From an uncultured Eubacteriales bacterium (GTDB lineage Bacteria; Bacillota; Clostridia; Christensenellales; Christensenellaceae), in contig USII01000057.1 of NCBI GenBank assembly GCA_900554725.1, positions 1 to 6,719 on the forward strand: a stretch of 6,719 nucleotides of DNA, given 5' to 3'. The first letter of the stretch is position 1; every line of letters starts with the position of its first letter. The notes below the pieces were generated by a model. The model made no database searches. It was given only the letters and a program-made list of their open reading frames with translations, and was not told the origin of the DNA. This document shows, piece after piece, positions 1 to 6,706 of this stretch. A program made the position numbers and the translations under genes.

Positions 1-211
1 GCGCACGGGCAGTATCTGTGGGCTGAGCTCCCTTCTTCACCCAATCCGCTGCCTTTTCGTTATCCAGCTTCAGTTCTTTGTTCATGGGGTTATAATACCC
101 AAGCTCCTCGATGAGCCGCCCATCTCTCGGGCTTCTGCTGTCTGCAACGACGATGCGGTAAAAGGGGTTCTTCTTTGCTCCCATTCTTTTGAGTCTAATT
201 TTAACTGCCAT
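1..211 (-). CDS. rpsP: 30S ribosomal protein S16, 5' part only (runs off the left edge)
   Basis: S16 is a small-subunit ribosomal protein that binds 16S rRNA and helps assemble the 30S particle. The ATG at 211-209 opens a frame of 70 complete codons before the window ends. It begins [20 protein letters not shown] and continues with [18 protein letters not shown] and GAQPTD, all hallmark segments of the family. S16 is usually 80-90 residues, so only a short C-terminal piece is missing. An AGGAG ribosome binding site at 225-221 lies 9 nt before the start and fixes it. The gene follows ffh after 56 nt with no terminator between them, so it is probably cotranscribed. In Clostridia the next genes are normally a KH-domain protein gene, rimM, trmD and rplS, but these lie outside the window. 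Identity is secure. Confidence 0.97.
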   Translation of the reverse strand, partial: MAVKIRLKRMGAKKNPFYRIVVADSRSPRDGRLIEELGYYNPMNKELKLDNEKAADWVKKGAQPTDTARA

Positions 212-261
212 TTTTCTATTCTCCTGTTCCTTCACGCTGTGAAATTTGAATTTTATTTACA

Positions 262-282
262 GGCCGCCTAAAAGGGCAGGCC
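262..282 (-). other. GC-rich hairpin spanning the ffh stop codon
   Basis: On the minus strand GGCC-T-GCC (282-275) can pair with GGC-GGCC (268-262) around a CTTTTA loop. This gives a seven-pair GC stem with one bulged T. The ffh TAG stop (270-268) lies at the loop and stem junction. No run of T follows, so it does not look like an intrinsic terminator. It may be an mRNA stability or processing element between ffh and the ribosomal genes, or it may be chance in GC-rich coding sequence. The pairing is read by eye and the function is inferred. Confidence 0.3.
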
Positions 283-1593
283 CATCATGCCTTTTCTGCG
301 CTTTCCGCCTTTTCCTGTCATCATTTTCATCATCTTTTTCATCTGCTCAAACTGGTTGAGCAGGCGGTTCACTTCCTGCACACTGGTGCCGCTGCCCGCT
401 GCAATGCGCTTCCTGCGGCTGCCATTTATAATAGCAGGGTCTTCCCGCTCTGCATTCGTCATAGAAGTGATGATGGCTTCCGTGCGCTTTAATTTCTTCT
501 CATCGATGCTGGCCCCAGCAAGCTTGTTTCCCCCGGGGAGCATGCCCAAAATATCCTGCATAGAGCCCATTTTGGAAAGCTGATGCATCTGTTCAAGAAA
601 ATCGTTTAAGTTCAGCTTCTGCGAGCGGATCTTCTGCTCCAGCTCCCGAGCCTGCTTTTCATCGAAGCTCTTTTCTGCCTTTTCGATGAGGGTCATCACA
701 TCCCCCATGCCAAGGATTCTGCTTGCCATGCGGTCTGGATAGAAAGGCTCAATATCCGCCAGTTTTTCCCCCGTACCTACAAACTTGATGGGCTTGCCTG
801 TCACATCCTTTACGGAGAGGGCTGCACCGCCGCGGGTATCTCCATCCGTTTTGGTGAGAATCACGCCCGTAAGCTCTATTTGCTCATTAAATGCTTTGGC
901 CGCGTTTACCGCATCCTGCCCTGTCATAGCATCTACAACCAGCAAAACCTCCGATGGATTGGCAGTTTTTCTGAGTTCCTTCAATTCCTGCATCATCTGA
1001 TCATCGATATGCAGGCGCCCCGCCGTATCCACAATCAGCACATCCCGGCCCTTACTTTTGCATTCCTTTAAAGCGGCTTCGTAGATTTTGGAAGGGTTTT
1101 TCTGGCCCATCTCAAATACCGGAACTTCCGCCTGAGCGCCCACTACCTTCAGCTGTTCAATGGCAGCCGGCCGGTAAATATCGCAGGCAACCAGCATCGG
1201 CTTTTTGCCCATCTTTGCAAAATGCAGGGCAAGCTTGCCGCACATCGTCGTCTTCCCGGCGCCCTGAAGGCCGGCCATTAGAATGACCGTGGGCGGCATA
1301 GAGGCAAATTTGATATCCGAAACCTGGCCGCCCAGCAGGGCAACCATTTCATCCCGGACAATTTTGATCACCTGCTGCCCAGGGGTGAGGCTCTCCAAAA
1401 CCTCTTTTCCCACAGCCTTTTGCGAAACGCTCTGAACAAATTTTTTTACAACCAGGAAGTTGACATCCGCCTCCAGAAGAGCCAGCCGCACTTCCCGCAT
1501 CGCTGCCTTAATATCCGCCTCGGAGAGCTTTCCCCGCCGCGTCAGTTTTCCAAAAACAGCCTGGAGTTTTTCCGCAAGACCTTCAAATGCCAT
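268..1593 (-). CDS. ffh: Signal recognition particle protein Ffh (SRP54 GTPase)
   Basis: Ffh binds SRP RNA and the hydrophobic signal sequences of nascent membrane and secreted proteins, then docks with FtsY at the membrane in a GTP-dependent way. The 441-residue product has the full N, G and M domains, close to the usual 440-455. The N domain covers about residues 1-98. The G domain shows GLQGAGKT (108-115), DIYRPAA (138-144), DTAGR (189-193), TKTDGDTRGG (247-256) and GTGEKLADIEPF (273-284). SRILGMGD (291-298) leads into the methionine-rich M domain, with MGSMQDILGMLPG (342-354) and the RNA-binding stretch SRRKRIAAGSGTSVQEVNRL (392-411). The tail is Met-, Lys- and Gly-rich and ends GMMGLPF. 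The G4 motif reads TKTD, whereas TKLD is more familiar to me; the key K and D remain. The ATG overlaps the ylxM stop by one base (TGATG) and has GGGAGG 7 nt upstream, so the start is firm and translation is probably coupled. Confidence 0.98.
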   Translation of the reverse strand: MAFEGLAEKLQAVFGKLTRRGKLSEADIKAAMREVRLALLEADVNFLVVKKFVQSVSQKAVGKEVLESLTPGQQVIKIVRDEMVALLGGQVSDIKFASMPPTVILMAGLQGAGKTTMCGKLALHFAKMGKKPMLVACDIYRPAAIEQLKVVGAQAEVPVFEMGQKNPSKIYEAALKECKSKGRDVLIVDTAGRLHIDDQMMQELKELRKTANPSEVLLVVDAMTGQDAVNAAKAFNEQIELTGVILTKTDGDTRGGAALSVKDVTGKPIKFVGTGEKLADIEPFYPDRMASRILGMGDVMTLIEKAEKSFDEKQARELEQKIRSQKLNLNDFLEQMHQLSKMGSMQDILGMLPGGNKLAGASIDEKKLKRTEAIITSMTNAEREDPAIINGSRRKRIAAGSGTSVQEVNRLLNQFEQMKKMMKMMTGKGGKRRKGMMGLPF

Positions 1594-1937
1594 CAGTTAT
1601 CCTCCCATGCCTGCCGGATGATTTGCACTTGCCGGAGAATTTCCCGCTCCGCCGCCCCGCCCTTGGCCAGCCGCTCAATTTCCGCCGCCGCATCTGCGCA
1701 TGCACGGTATTTTCTAAGCATGCCAAGCTGATGCTCCATCTTGTTTAGATGTTTCTGCGCGCGCTGAATGCTATCCAGCGCAGCCTGCCGGGAAATTTTC
1801 AGGTTTTCCGCAATCTCCGAAAGGGAAAGATCTTCGTTATAATAAAGCTCCATTGCATCCTGCTGCTTTCCTGTGAGCGTCTGCCCATAAAAATCCAGTA
1901 GCAGCGAGGCCGCCATATCTTTTCCCCGCTCTGTCAT
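1593..1937 (-). CDS. ylxM: YlxM-family helix-turn-helix protein associated with SRP
   Basis: This is a small acidic and basic helical protein of the UPF0122/YlxM family. The visible signature is LLLDFYGQTLTGKQQDAMEL (12-31), YYNEDLSLSEIAENLKISRQ (32-51) and a following long helix. Residues about 38-57 form a sigma-factor-like helix-turn-helix. Family members sit beside ffh or ftsY in Bacillota and are thought to modulate SRP; a streptococcal homologue is reported to interact with SRP components. DNA binding is not established. The start is uncertain. The ATG at 1937 gives 114 residues and matches the family's usual N-terminal length, but its nearest AAAGGA is 14 nt away. An ATG at 1916 (107 residues) has GGGGA at a better 6-nt spacing. 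A TTG at 1964 (123 residues) coincides with a promoter-like TTGACA and is unlikely. The stop overlaps the ffh start by one base. Confidence 0.9.
   Translation of the reverse strand: MTERGKDMAASLLLDFYGQTLTGKQQDAMELYYNEDLSLSEIAENLKISRQAALDSIQRAQKHLNKMEHQLGMLRKYRACADAAAEIERLAKGGAAEREILRQVQIIRQAWEDN
1601..1606 (-). promoter_or_regulatory. Ribosome binding site of ffh, inside the end of ylxM
   Basis: GGGAGG on the minus strand lies 7 nt before the ffh ATG and within the last codons of ylxM. Together with the TGATG stop-start overlap it points to translational coupling of ylxM and ffh. Confidence 0.8.
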
Positions 1938-1964
1938 CTTACTATAAATTTTCCTTTCTGTCAA
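1936..1964 (-). promoter_or_regulatory. Probable internal sigma-A promoter for ylxM-ffh-rpsP
   Basis: The minus strand reads TTGACA (1964-1959, a perfect -35 box), a 17-nt spacer, then TAAGAT (1941-1936, four of six matches to TATAAT). The site lies in the 101-nt gap after ftsY, in an AT-rich stretch of an otherwise GC-rich locus. Transcription would start near 1930-1928, about 13 nt before the ATG at 1916 and downstream of the ATG at 1937. If active, it would let ylxM, ffh and the ribosomal genes be expressed independently of smc and ftsY. This is a sequence-based prediction only. Confidence 0.5.
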
Positions 1965-1977
1965 GGCATATCCCTTG
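1962..1977. promoter_or_regulatory. Near-palindrome touching the -35 box of the internal promoter
   Basis: CAAGG and CCTTG arms flank a six-base centre, and 14 of 16 positions are symmetric: CAAGGSATATSCCTTG on either strand, with the two S positions mismatched. Three bases overlap the TTGACA box. Its position would suit an operator or activator site, but no known regulator motif is recognised and chance is possible. Confidence 0.3.
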
Positions 1978-2038
1978 TCAGCTTTTTATTCCTTTTTTCG
2001 CCGTCCTTCCGGCCCTTCCATTTTGCGCTGGGCCAGCC

Positions 2039-2944
2039 TTAATTTTTTCCCACCAGCGCCGCGGCAAATTCCTCCGGCTGGAACACCTGCAAATCGTCTA
2101 CCCCTTCGCCCACGCCGATATAGCGCACAGGAATGCCCAGTTCCTTTTTAATGGCGCAGATCACACCGCCTTTGGCCGTTCCGTCCAGTTTTGTCAGCAC
2201 CAGACCATCCACATGAACTACACTGGAAAACTCCTTTGCCTGAGAAATAGCGTTCTGGCCCGTCGTCGCATCCAGCACCAGAAGAGTCTCCCGGCTGGCT
2301 TCGGGGTGCTGCTGGGAAATGACCCGGTCGATCTTATTGAGTTCGTTCATGAGATTTTTCTTATTGTGCAGCCGCCCGGCCGTATCGCAAATGACCACAT
2401 CCGTCCCATGAGCTTTCGCCGAATCCAGCGAATCATAAACCACCGCTGCAGGGTCTGCCCCTTCGCCATATTTTACAATCGGCACGCCCACTCGTTCCGC
2501 CCAGATGGAAAGCTGCTGGCTTGCCGCAGCCCGGAAGGTATCCGCCGCAGCAAGCAGCACGCTTTTTCCCTGCTGCCGGTATACATTTGCAATTTTTCCG
2601 ATGGAAGTCGTCTTGCCTACACCGTTGACGCCAATGACCAAAATCACTTTTGGGAAGGTTTCCTCCGGCAGGTCGAAGCGAACCAGATCTTCGATAATTT
2701 CCCTCAAAGCCTCCCGCACCTGCTCGGGCTGCTTAATGCGCTCTTCCTTCACTCTCTGCCGCAGTTCTTCGATGGCCGCAAGGGATGTTTCCACACCCAT
2801 ATCGCAGAGAATCAGCGCTTCTTCCAGCTCTTCTAGCAAATCCTCATCCACACGGGTAAAGGCAGAGAGCACGCCGGAAATTTTCTCAGAAAACCCGCTG
2901 CGCGTCTTTGCAAGACCTTGTTTCAGTTTTTCAAAAAAGCCCAT
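2039..2944 (-). CDS. ftsY: Signal recognition particle receptor FtsY
   Basis: FtsY is the SRP receptor GTPase. It docks Ffh-ribosome complexes at the cytoplasmic membrane and hands them to SecYEG. The product has 301 residues. It starts with a short amphipathic, basic segment, MGFFEKLKQGLAKTRSGF, a likely membrane-contact helix, then an N domain to about residue 97. The G domain carries GVNGVGKTT (105-113), DTFRAAA (135-141), DTAGRLHNKKNLMNEL (187-202), DATTGQNA (225-232), TKLDGTAKGG (251-260) and the closing GVGEGVDDLQVFQPEEFAAAL (277-297). The DTFRAAA and TKLDGTAKGG forms separate FtsY from Ffh. The long acidic A domain of E. coli FtsY is absent, as is usual in Gram-positive bacteria. AGGAGG sits 6 nt before the ATG, in the 13-nt gap after smc, so the two genes are almost certainly in one transcript. 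Confidence 0.98.
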   Translation of the reverse strand: MGFFEKLKQGLAKTRSGFSEKISGVLSAFTRVDEDLLEELEEALILCDMGVETSLAAIEELRQRVKEERIKQPEQVREALREIIEDLVRFDLPEETFPKVILVIGVNGVGKTTSIGKIANVYRQQGKSVLLAAADTFRAAASQQLSIWAERVGVPIVKYGEGADPAAVVYDSLDSAKAHGTDVVICDTAGRLHNKKNLMNELNKIDRVISQQHPEASRETLLVLDATTGQNAISQAKEFSSVVHVDGLVLTKLDGTAKGGVICAIKKELGIPVRYIGVGEGVDDLQVFQPEEFAAALVGKN

Positions 2945-2957
2945 GTTGTGCCTCCTG

Positions 2958-5900
2958 TTAATCTATTTTTACAGATACAATTTTGGAAATGCCCTGCTCC
3001 TCCATCGTAACCCCATAAAGGGAGGAGCACATTGCCATGGTTGGCTTGCGGTGTGTGATGATGAGAAACTGCGATTCCTTCTGAAGTGTCTTAATATACT
3101 CGCAGAACCGCGCCACATTCGCCTCATCTAGCGGCGCATCTATCTCATCCAGCAGGCAAACGGGCGAAGGATTTATCTTGAGCATCGCAAAAAGCAGCGC
3201 GATGGCCGTCAGCGCGCGTTCCCCTCCAGAGAGCAGGGAAATATGCTGGAGCTTCTTGCCCGGCGGCTCTGCGCTGATTTCTATGCCGCATTCCATAATA
3301 TCCCCCTCTTCCAGCGCCAGCTTTGCCCGGCCTCCGCCGAAAAGCACCTGGAAAATCTCCTGGAAATTCTGGCTGATGAGCTCAAATTTTTCCCGGAATG
3401 TTCTGCGCATTCCCGAAACGATCTCCGCAATCACCTTCTGCAAATCTGCTTCTGCCTTTTCCAAATCCTCCTTTTGCATGGAAAGATCCGTAAACCGCTC
3501 AAAAACCCTGCCATATTCCTCAATGGCATTGGGATTAATGGTCCCAAGTTCTCGAATTTCTGCCCGGATTTCCTGCACCTGCCGATTCGCTTCCTGGAAG
3601 CTGATTTCCGTGCGCAGAGCTTCCGCATCCGCATAGGTCAGGCCATATTCCTCCCAAATCCTGTTTCCTGCCGTCTCCAGCGCAAGCCTGGAACGCTCAA
3701 CCTGCCCTTCTACTTTAAATTTGTGCTCAATTAACTCAGTCTGGCGCAGCTGAAACTCGGAATTATGCTTCTGCCGCCGGGCAAGTTCGTCTCTCATGGT
3801 TACACGCTTCTTTTCCTTCTCCTGCTCCTGTTGCCTCAGTTGGCGCACTTTTTCCTGCGCGTTTTTTTCCTGTTCTCTGCGCTGGGAAAGCTCCCGCTCC
3901 AGCGCACTTTGGGCAGAAGCATGCTTTTCTGCGCTTTTGCGCTTGGTCTCTGCCCGCGCTTCCAGCGCCGAAATTTCCATTTCCATGCGAGCCATATTTT
4001 CAGAAAGCGCCTGGCTATCCTTTGCGAGTTCCGCCCGGCTGATGCGGAGCGCGCTGATCTGCTCGTCCAGATTCTCCGCAGCGGTATCCTGTTCCTGGTC
4101 CAGCTGTTCTCCTTCTTCCCGCGCCGCCAGCGTCTTCTGAGAAAGTTCTTCCAGGTATGTGGAAAGTTCTGCAATTTTCTGACGATTTTCCTCGCTCTGC
4201 CGGGATGCGCCTGAAAGCCTTGCCTCCATCTCCGCCATTTGGTTTTGCAGCAGGGAAAGCTGTTGAGCATCCGCCTCTGTCTGGCTGCGCTGTTGCGCTG
4301 CCTGAATCTCCCCCGCCTTCAGCTCCAACAAAATCGCCTCTGCCTGCTGTTGCAGCTTTTCAGATTCCTTTTTGCTCTGAGCAAGCGCTCTTTCTGCCTG
4401 GCCAGCCTGGCCAGCCTTCTGCTTTAACAGCTCTTCCAGCTTCTCAATATCCCGCTCCCGCGAAAGCAGCCCAAATTGCTTTTTTTGGATACTTCCGCCC
4501 GTCATGACGCCACCAGGGTTTACAATATCCCCAAGCAGCGTAACAATGCGAAAAGAATACCCGGCCCGGCGCGCCAGAGCCACAGCATCCTCCATATCCC
4601 TTACAATCGCCGTGCGCGCCAGCAGAAATTCCACCGCTCTCGATACGCCTTCCCTGCTTCGCACAGCCTGATCCGCCATCACAATCACTTCCGGCCCCAG
4701 CGCCTGTTTTTCTCGCTGGCTGAGCCCGTTCACCCGCAGCGCAGAAAGGGGCAGAAAGGTCACCCGCCCCAGACGCTCGCGGCGCAAAAGGGCAATTGCC
4801 TCTTTTGCCTCCTGCTCTCCCGGCACTACAATATTCTGCAGCGCCCCTCCCAAAACCGCTTCAATGGCCGCCTCATACTGCTCGGGCACCTCTATCAGCT
4901 CAGCCAGCGTGCCCAACAGCTTGCCCTTCATCTGCTGATGCGTTCTGACTGCGCGCATCAGATTGCGCACTCCTTGAGAATAGCCCTCATATTCCGCTTT
5001 CAACCCCTCCAACGCCTTTTTGCGGCTGCGCACATCGTTTTCCTCTGCGCGCGCTTTGTTGAGGGCCTCCGCCAGCGCCTCTTCCCGCTGCCGCTGCTGG
5101 GCGGCGCGGTATTTATTCTCGTTCATGCGCTGAGTAAGCGCGGCCTGCTGCCCCTGCAAGCGCTGGGCCTCCTGCTGCTGCGCGGCAATTTTGCTGCGCA
5201 GAGCACCCTCCTGAGCGCGCTGCTCGGCCTGCTGACTGCGCGCCTCCTCTGCCCGCGCAAGGAAGCTTTCCTCCTTCATTTCCAGCGCCGAAAGTTCGCT
5301 CTGCTTTTCTGCCGTTTCCGCCAACAGCCGGAAATGCCTCTGGCGCAGTTCCTCTCTGCGCCTATGTTTCCGCCCCTGCCTATCCTCCTGCTCGGCTTTT
5401 TGGGAAAGGGCATCTGCCAGCTGCGCATCCACCTGGCGCATCTGCTCCAAAACTCCCTCCTGCTGGCCCTTTAGCTGCTCTATCTGTTCCAAAAGCCCCT
5501 GAGCCTGCTCTATCTCCGCCTGCCGCTCCTCGCCCAAGCGCTCAGATTCCCGGCTCAGGGCGGCAGCGCTCTCTTCCAGCAGCTTTTCCTCCCCTGCCGC
5601 GCGCTCGTTTTCCGTGGCTTTCTTGGAAATTTCCTCCCGAAGCCCGGCCAGCTCTCCTTCCAGCTGCTCCAGGCGCCGGGTCAGTTCTTCGGTCTCCATA
5701 GCGCTGCTGCCAAAACCGCTCTGTTCCGCTTCAATGGCAGCCTCAAGTTCGGCAAGCTCTGCTTGCAGCTTTTCCATGCGCTTTCCCATGCGCTCGTAGT
5801 TCTGCGCATAGATGTTCATATCTAAAATCTTCTGCCGCTCAAAAAGCGATAGATATTGCCGTGTTTTTTCCGCCTGTTCTCGAAGCGGCTCCACTTGGCT

Positions 5901-6497
5901 GGAAAGCTCTCCCAAAATATCGGCAACGCGCGTCAGATTATCCCGGGTGCGCTCCAGCTTATGTTCGGCCTCCTCTTTGCGGGTGCGGAATTTCATCACA
6001 CCGGCGGCCTCTTCAAATACCTTTCTGCGCGCCAGCGGTTTGCTGGATAAGATCTCATCGATGCGCCCCTGGCCCACGATGGAATAGCCTTCCTTCCCTA
6101 TCCCGGTATCTCGGATGAGATCCAGAATATCCTTCAAACGCACACTGTTGCCGTTGAGGTAGTATTCGCTTTCTCCAGAGCGAAACATCTTCCTTCCCAC
6201 AGCAATTTCGCTGTAATCGCTGGCAATGCGCCCATCCTCATTGTCAAAAAAGAGGGTTACTTCGCAAAACGCCTTTTTTGCCCGGTTCTGTGTGCCGCCG
6301 AAGATAACATCTTCCATCTTTGTGCCCCGAAGATTTTTGCTGCTCTGCTCTCCCAACACCCAACGAATGGCATCGGCAATATTGCTTTTTCCGCTGCCGT
6401 TCGGACCAACGATGCCCGTAATGCCCCGATTGATGAGCAGCTCTGTTTTCTTTTCAAAGGATTTAAATCCATTAATTTCGATTTTTGTTAACCGCAC
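2958..6497 (-). CDS. smc: Chromosome partition protein SMC (condensin ATPase)
   Basis: SMC dimerises through its hinge and, with ScpA and ScpB, forms the bacterial condensin that organises and segregates the chromosome. The 1179-residue product matches the usual 1170-1190. It opens MRLTKIEINGFKSFEKKT, with Walker A GPNGSGKSN (31-39), the LGEQS Q-loop (48-52) and VGQGRIDEIL (141-150). A first coiled coil runs from about 170 to 510, rich in Q, E, R and A. The hinge spans about 520-675, from LLGTLAELIEV (527 on) to GGVMTGGS (662-669). A second coiled coil of similar length runs to about 1020. The C-terminal head has LSGGERAL (1089-1096), Walker B VCLLDEID (1113-1120, catalytic Glu1118), D-loop APLDEAN and THRKP (1148-1152). 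The start is GTG; the GGAG 7 nt upstream and the family N-terminus support it. No frameshift or truncation is seen. It is the first gene of the transcript. Confidence 0.98.
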   Translation of the reverse strand: MRLTKIEINGFKSFEKKTELLINRGITGIVGPNGSGKSNIADAIRWVLGEQSSKNLRGTKMEDVIFGGTQNRAKKAFCEVTLFFDNEDGRIASDYSEIAVGRKMFRSGESEYYLNGNSVRLKDILDLIRDTGIGKEGYSIVGQGRIDEILSSKPLARRKVFEEAAGVMKFRTRKEEAEHKLERTRDNLTRVADILGELSSQVEPLREQAEKTRQYLSLFERQKILDMNIYAQNYERMGKRMEKLQAELAELEAAIEAEQSGFGSSAMETEELTRRLEQLEGELAGLREEISKKATENERAAGEEKLLEESAAALSRESERLGEERQAEIEQAQGLLEQIEQLKGQQEGVLEQMRQVDAQLADALSQKAEQEDRQGRKHRRREELRQRHFRLLAETAEKQSELSALEMKEESFLARAEEARSQQAEQRAQEGALRSKIAAQQQEAQRLQGQQAALTQRMNENKYRAAQQRQREEALAEALNKARAEENDVRSRKKALEGLKAEYEGYSQGVRNLMRAVRTHQQMKGKLLGTLAELIEVPEQYEAAIEAVLGGALQNIVVPGEQEAKEAIALLRRERLGRVTFLPLSALRVNGLSQREKQALGPEVIVMADQAVRSREGVSRAVEFLLARTAIVRDMEDAVALARRAGYSFRIVTLLGDIVNPGGVMTGGSIQKKQFGLLSRERDIEKLEELLKQKAGQAGQAERALAQSKKESEKLQQQAEAILLELKAGEIQAAQQRSQTEADAQQLSLLQNQMAEMEARLSGASRQSEENRQKIAELSTYLEELSQKTLAAREEGEQLDQEQDTAAENLDEQISALRISRAELAKDSQALSENMARMEMEISALEARAETKRKSAEKHASAQSALERELSQRREQEKNAQEKVRQLRQQEQEKEKKRVTMRDELARRQKHNSEFQLRQTELIEHKFKVEGQVERSRLALETAGNRIWEEYGLTYADAEALRTEISFQEANRQVQEIRAEIRELGTINPNAIEEYGRVFERFTDLSMQKEDLEKAEADLQKVIAEIVSGMRRTFREKFELISQNFQEIFQVLFGGGRAKLALEEGDIMECGIEISAEPPGKKLQHISLLSGGERALTAIALLFAMLKINPSPVCLLDEIDAPLDEANVARFCEYIKTLQKESQFLIITHRKPTMAMCSSLYGVTMEEQGISKIVSVKID
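4397..4414. repeat. Two tandem copies of a 9-bp unit inside smc
   Basis: CCTGGCCAG occurs twice in direct succession on the plus strand. In the protein it encodes the repeated Ala-Gly-Gln of KAGQAGQAERA, near the beginning of the second coiled coil. The length is a multiple of three, so gain or loss of a copy would keep the reading frame. Glycines are unusual in a coiled coil, which suggests a flexible spot. Confidence 0.6.
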
Positions 6498-6504
6498 GAT
6501 TCTT

Positions 6505-6508
6505 CTCC
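6505..6508 (-). promoter_or_regulatory. Ribosome binding site that fixes the GTG start of smc
   Basis: GGAG on the minus strand lies 7 nt before GTG at 6497-6495. No in-frame ATG gives the conserved SMC N-terminus, so this site decides the start. Confidence 0.75.
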
Positions 6509-6528
6509 AACTCTACTTTTACCCGCTT

Positions 6529-6557
6529 ATCATACCATAAATCGCCATTCATTTGAA
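6529..6557 (-). promoter_or_regulatory. Probable sigma-A promoter of the smc operon
   Basis: The minus strand shows TTCAAA (6557-6552, four of six matches to TTGACA), a 17-nt spacer and TATGAT (6534-6529, five of six matches to TATAAT). Transcription would begin near 6522 and give a leader of about 25 nt containing the GGAG site of smc. Position downstream of a terminator supports it as the main promoter of the operon. It is predicted from sequence alone. Confidence 0.55.
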
Positions 6558-6579
6558 GCCCCGAACATGCCCTGGGGCT
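6557..6579. repeat. Inverted repeat next to the smc promoter
   Basis: AGCCCC (6557-6562) and GGGGCT (6574-6579) are perfect six-base inverted arms separated by 11 nt. The dyad abuts the proposed -35 box of smc. No T tract follows on either strand, so it is not a terminator. It may be an operator or only chance. Confidence 0.35.
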
Positions 6580-6631
6580 ATGGAGACAGGCGCTGCCGTT
6601 TTGAGGCTTTTTTGCCCATTCACCCGCTTAT

Positions 6632-6655
6632 TTGGAAGCTTGGAAGCATGGCTTC
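6632..6655. repeat. Tandem 8-bp repeat followed by a small hairpin in the smc upstream spacer
   Basis: TTGGAAGC is present twice without a gap (6632-6639, 6640-6647). GAAGC of the second copy can pair with GCTTC (6651-6655) around an ATG loop. It lies between the terminator and the smc promoter. No function is recognised. Confidence 0.4.
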
Positions 6656-6672
6656 TCGCAATGCCTCCGCAT

Positions 6673-6706
6673 AAAAAAAGAAAGCAGATTTCTGCTTTCC
6701 TTTTTT
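6673..6706. terminator. Bidirectional intrinsic terminator upstream of smc
   Basis: A perfect nine-base inverted repeat, GAAAGCAGA (6680-6688) and TCTGCTTTC (6691-6699), is flanked by seven A on the left and six T (6701-6706) on the right. Read on either strand it is a stable stem followed by a U tract, so it can stop a minus-strand transcript arriving from beyond 6719 or a plus-strand transcript from the spacer. It most likely ends the upstream gene, which lies outside the window, and isolates the smc operon from it. Confidence 0.85.

Noticed and set aside
231..243. Small TTCAC-GCT-GTGAA inverted repeat upstream of rpsP
   Set aside because: A five-base stem with a three-base loop beside, not over, the ribosome binding site is too weak to call a regulatory element.
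244..278. Possible separate rpsP promoter with TAAAAT as -10 box
   Set aside because: No acceptable -35 box exists at 16-18 nt upstream; the sequence there is GC-rich and unlike TTGACA.
1978..2038. Possible ftsY terminator from GCCG/CGGC and GCTG/CAGC short stems
   Set aside because: Stems are only four base pairs and no T run follows on the minus strand, so readthrough into ylxM is expected.
2213..3131. Plus-strand open frames of about 207 codons
   Set aside because: They are antisense to ftsY and the end of smc, have no recognisable protein family, and the opposite frames encode clear conserved proteins.
4476..5474. A 332-codon open frame on the plus strand
   Set aside because: It lies wholly antisense to the smc hinge and first coiled coil. 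Gln, Leu and Ala-rich coding sequence leaves the opposite strand poor in stops. The translation shows no domain, and the smc frame is certain.
6561..6575. Possible LexA (SOS) box containing CGAAC
   Set aside because: The Gram-positive box needs CGAAC-N4-GTTCG. Only the first half is present; the second half reads CCTGG.
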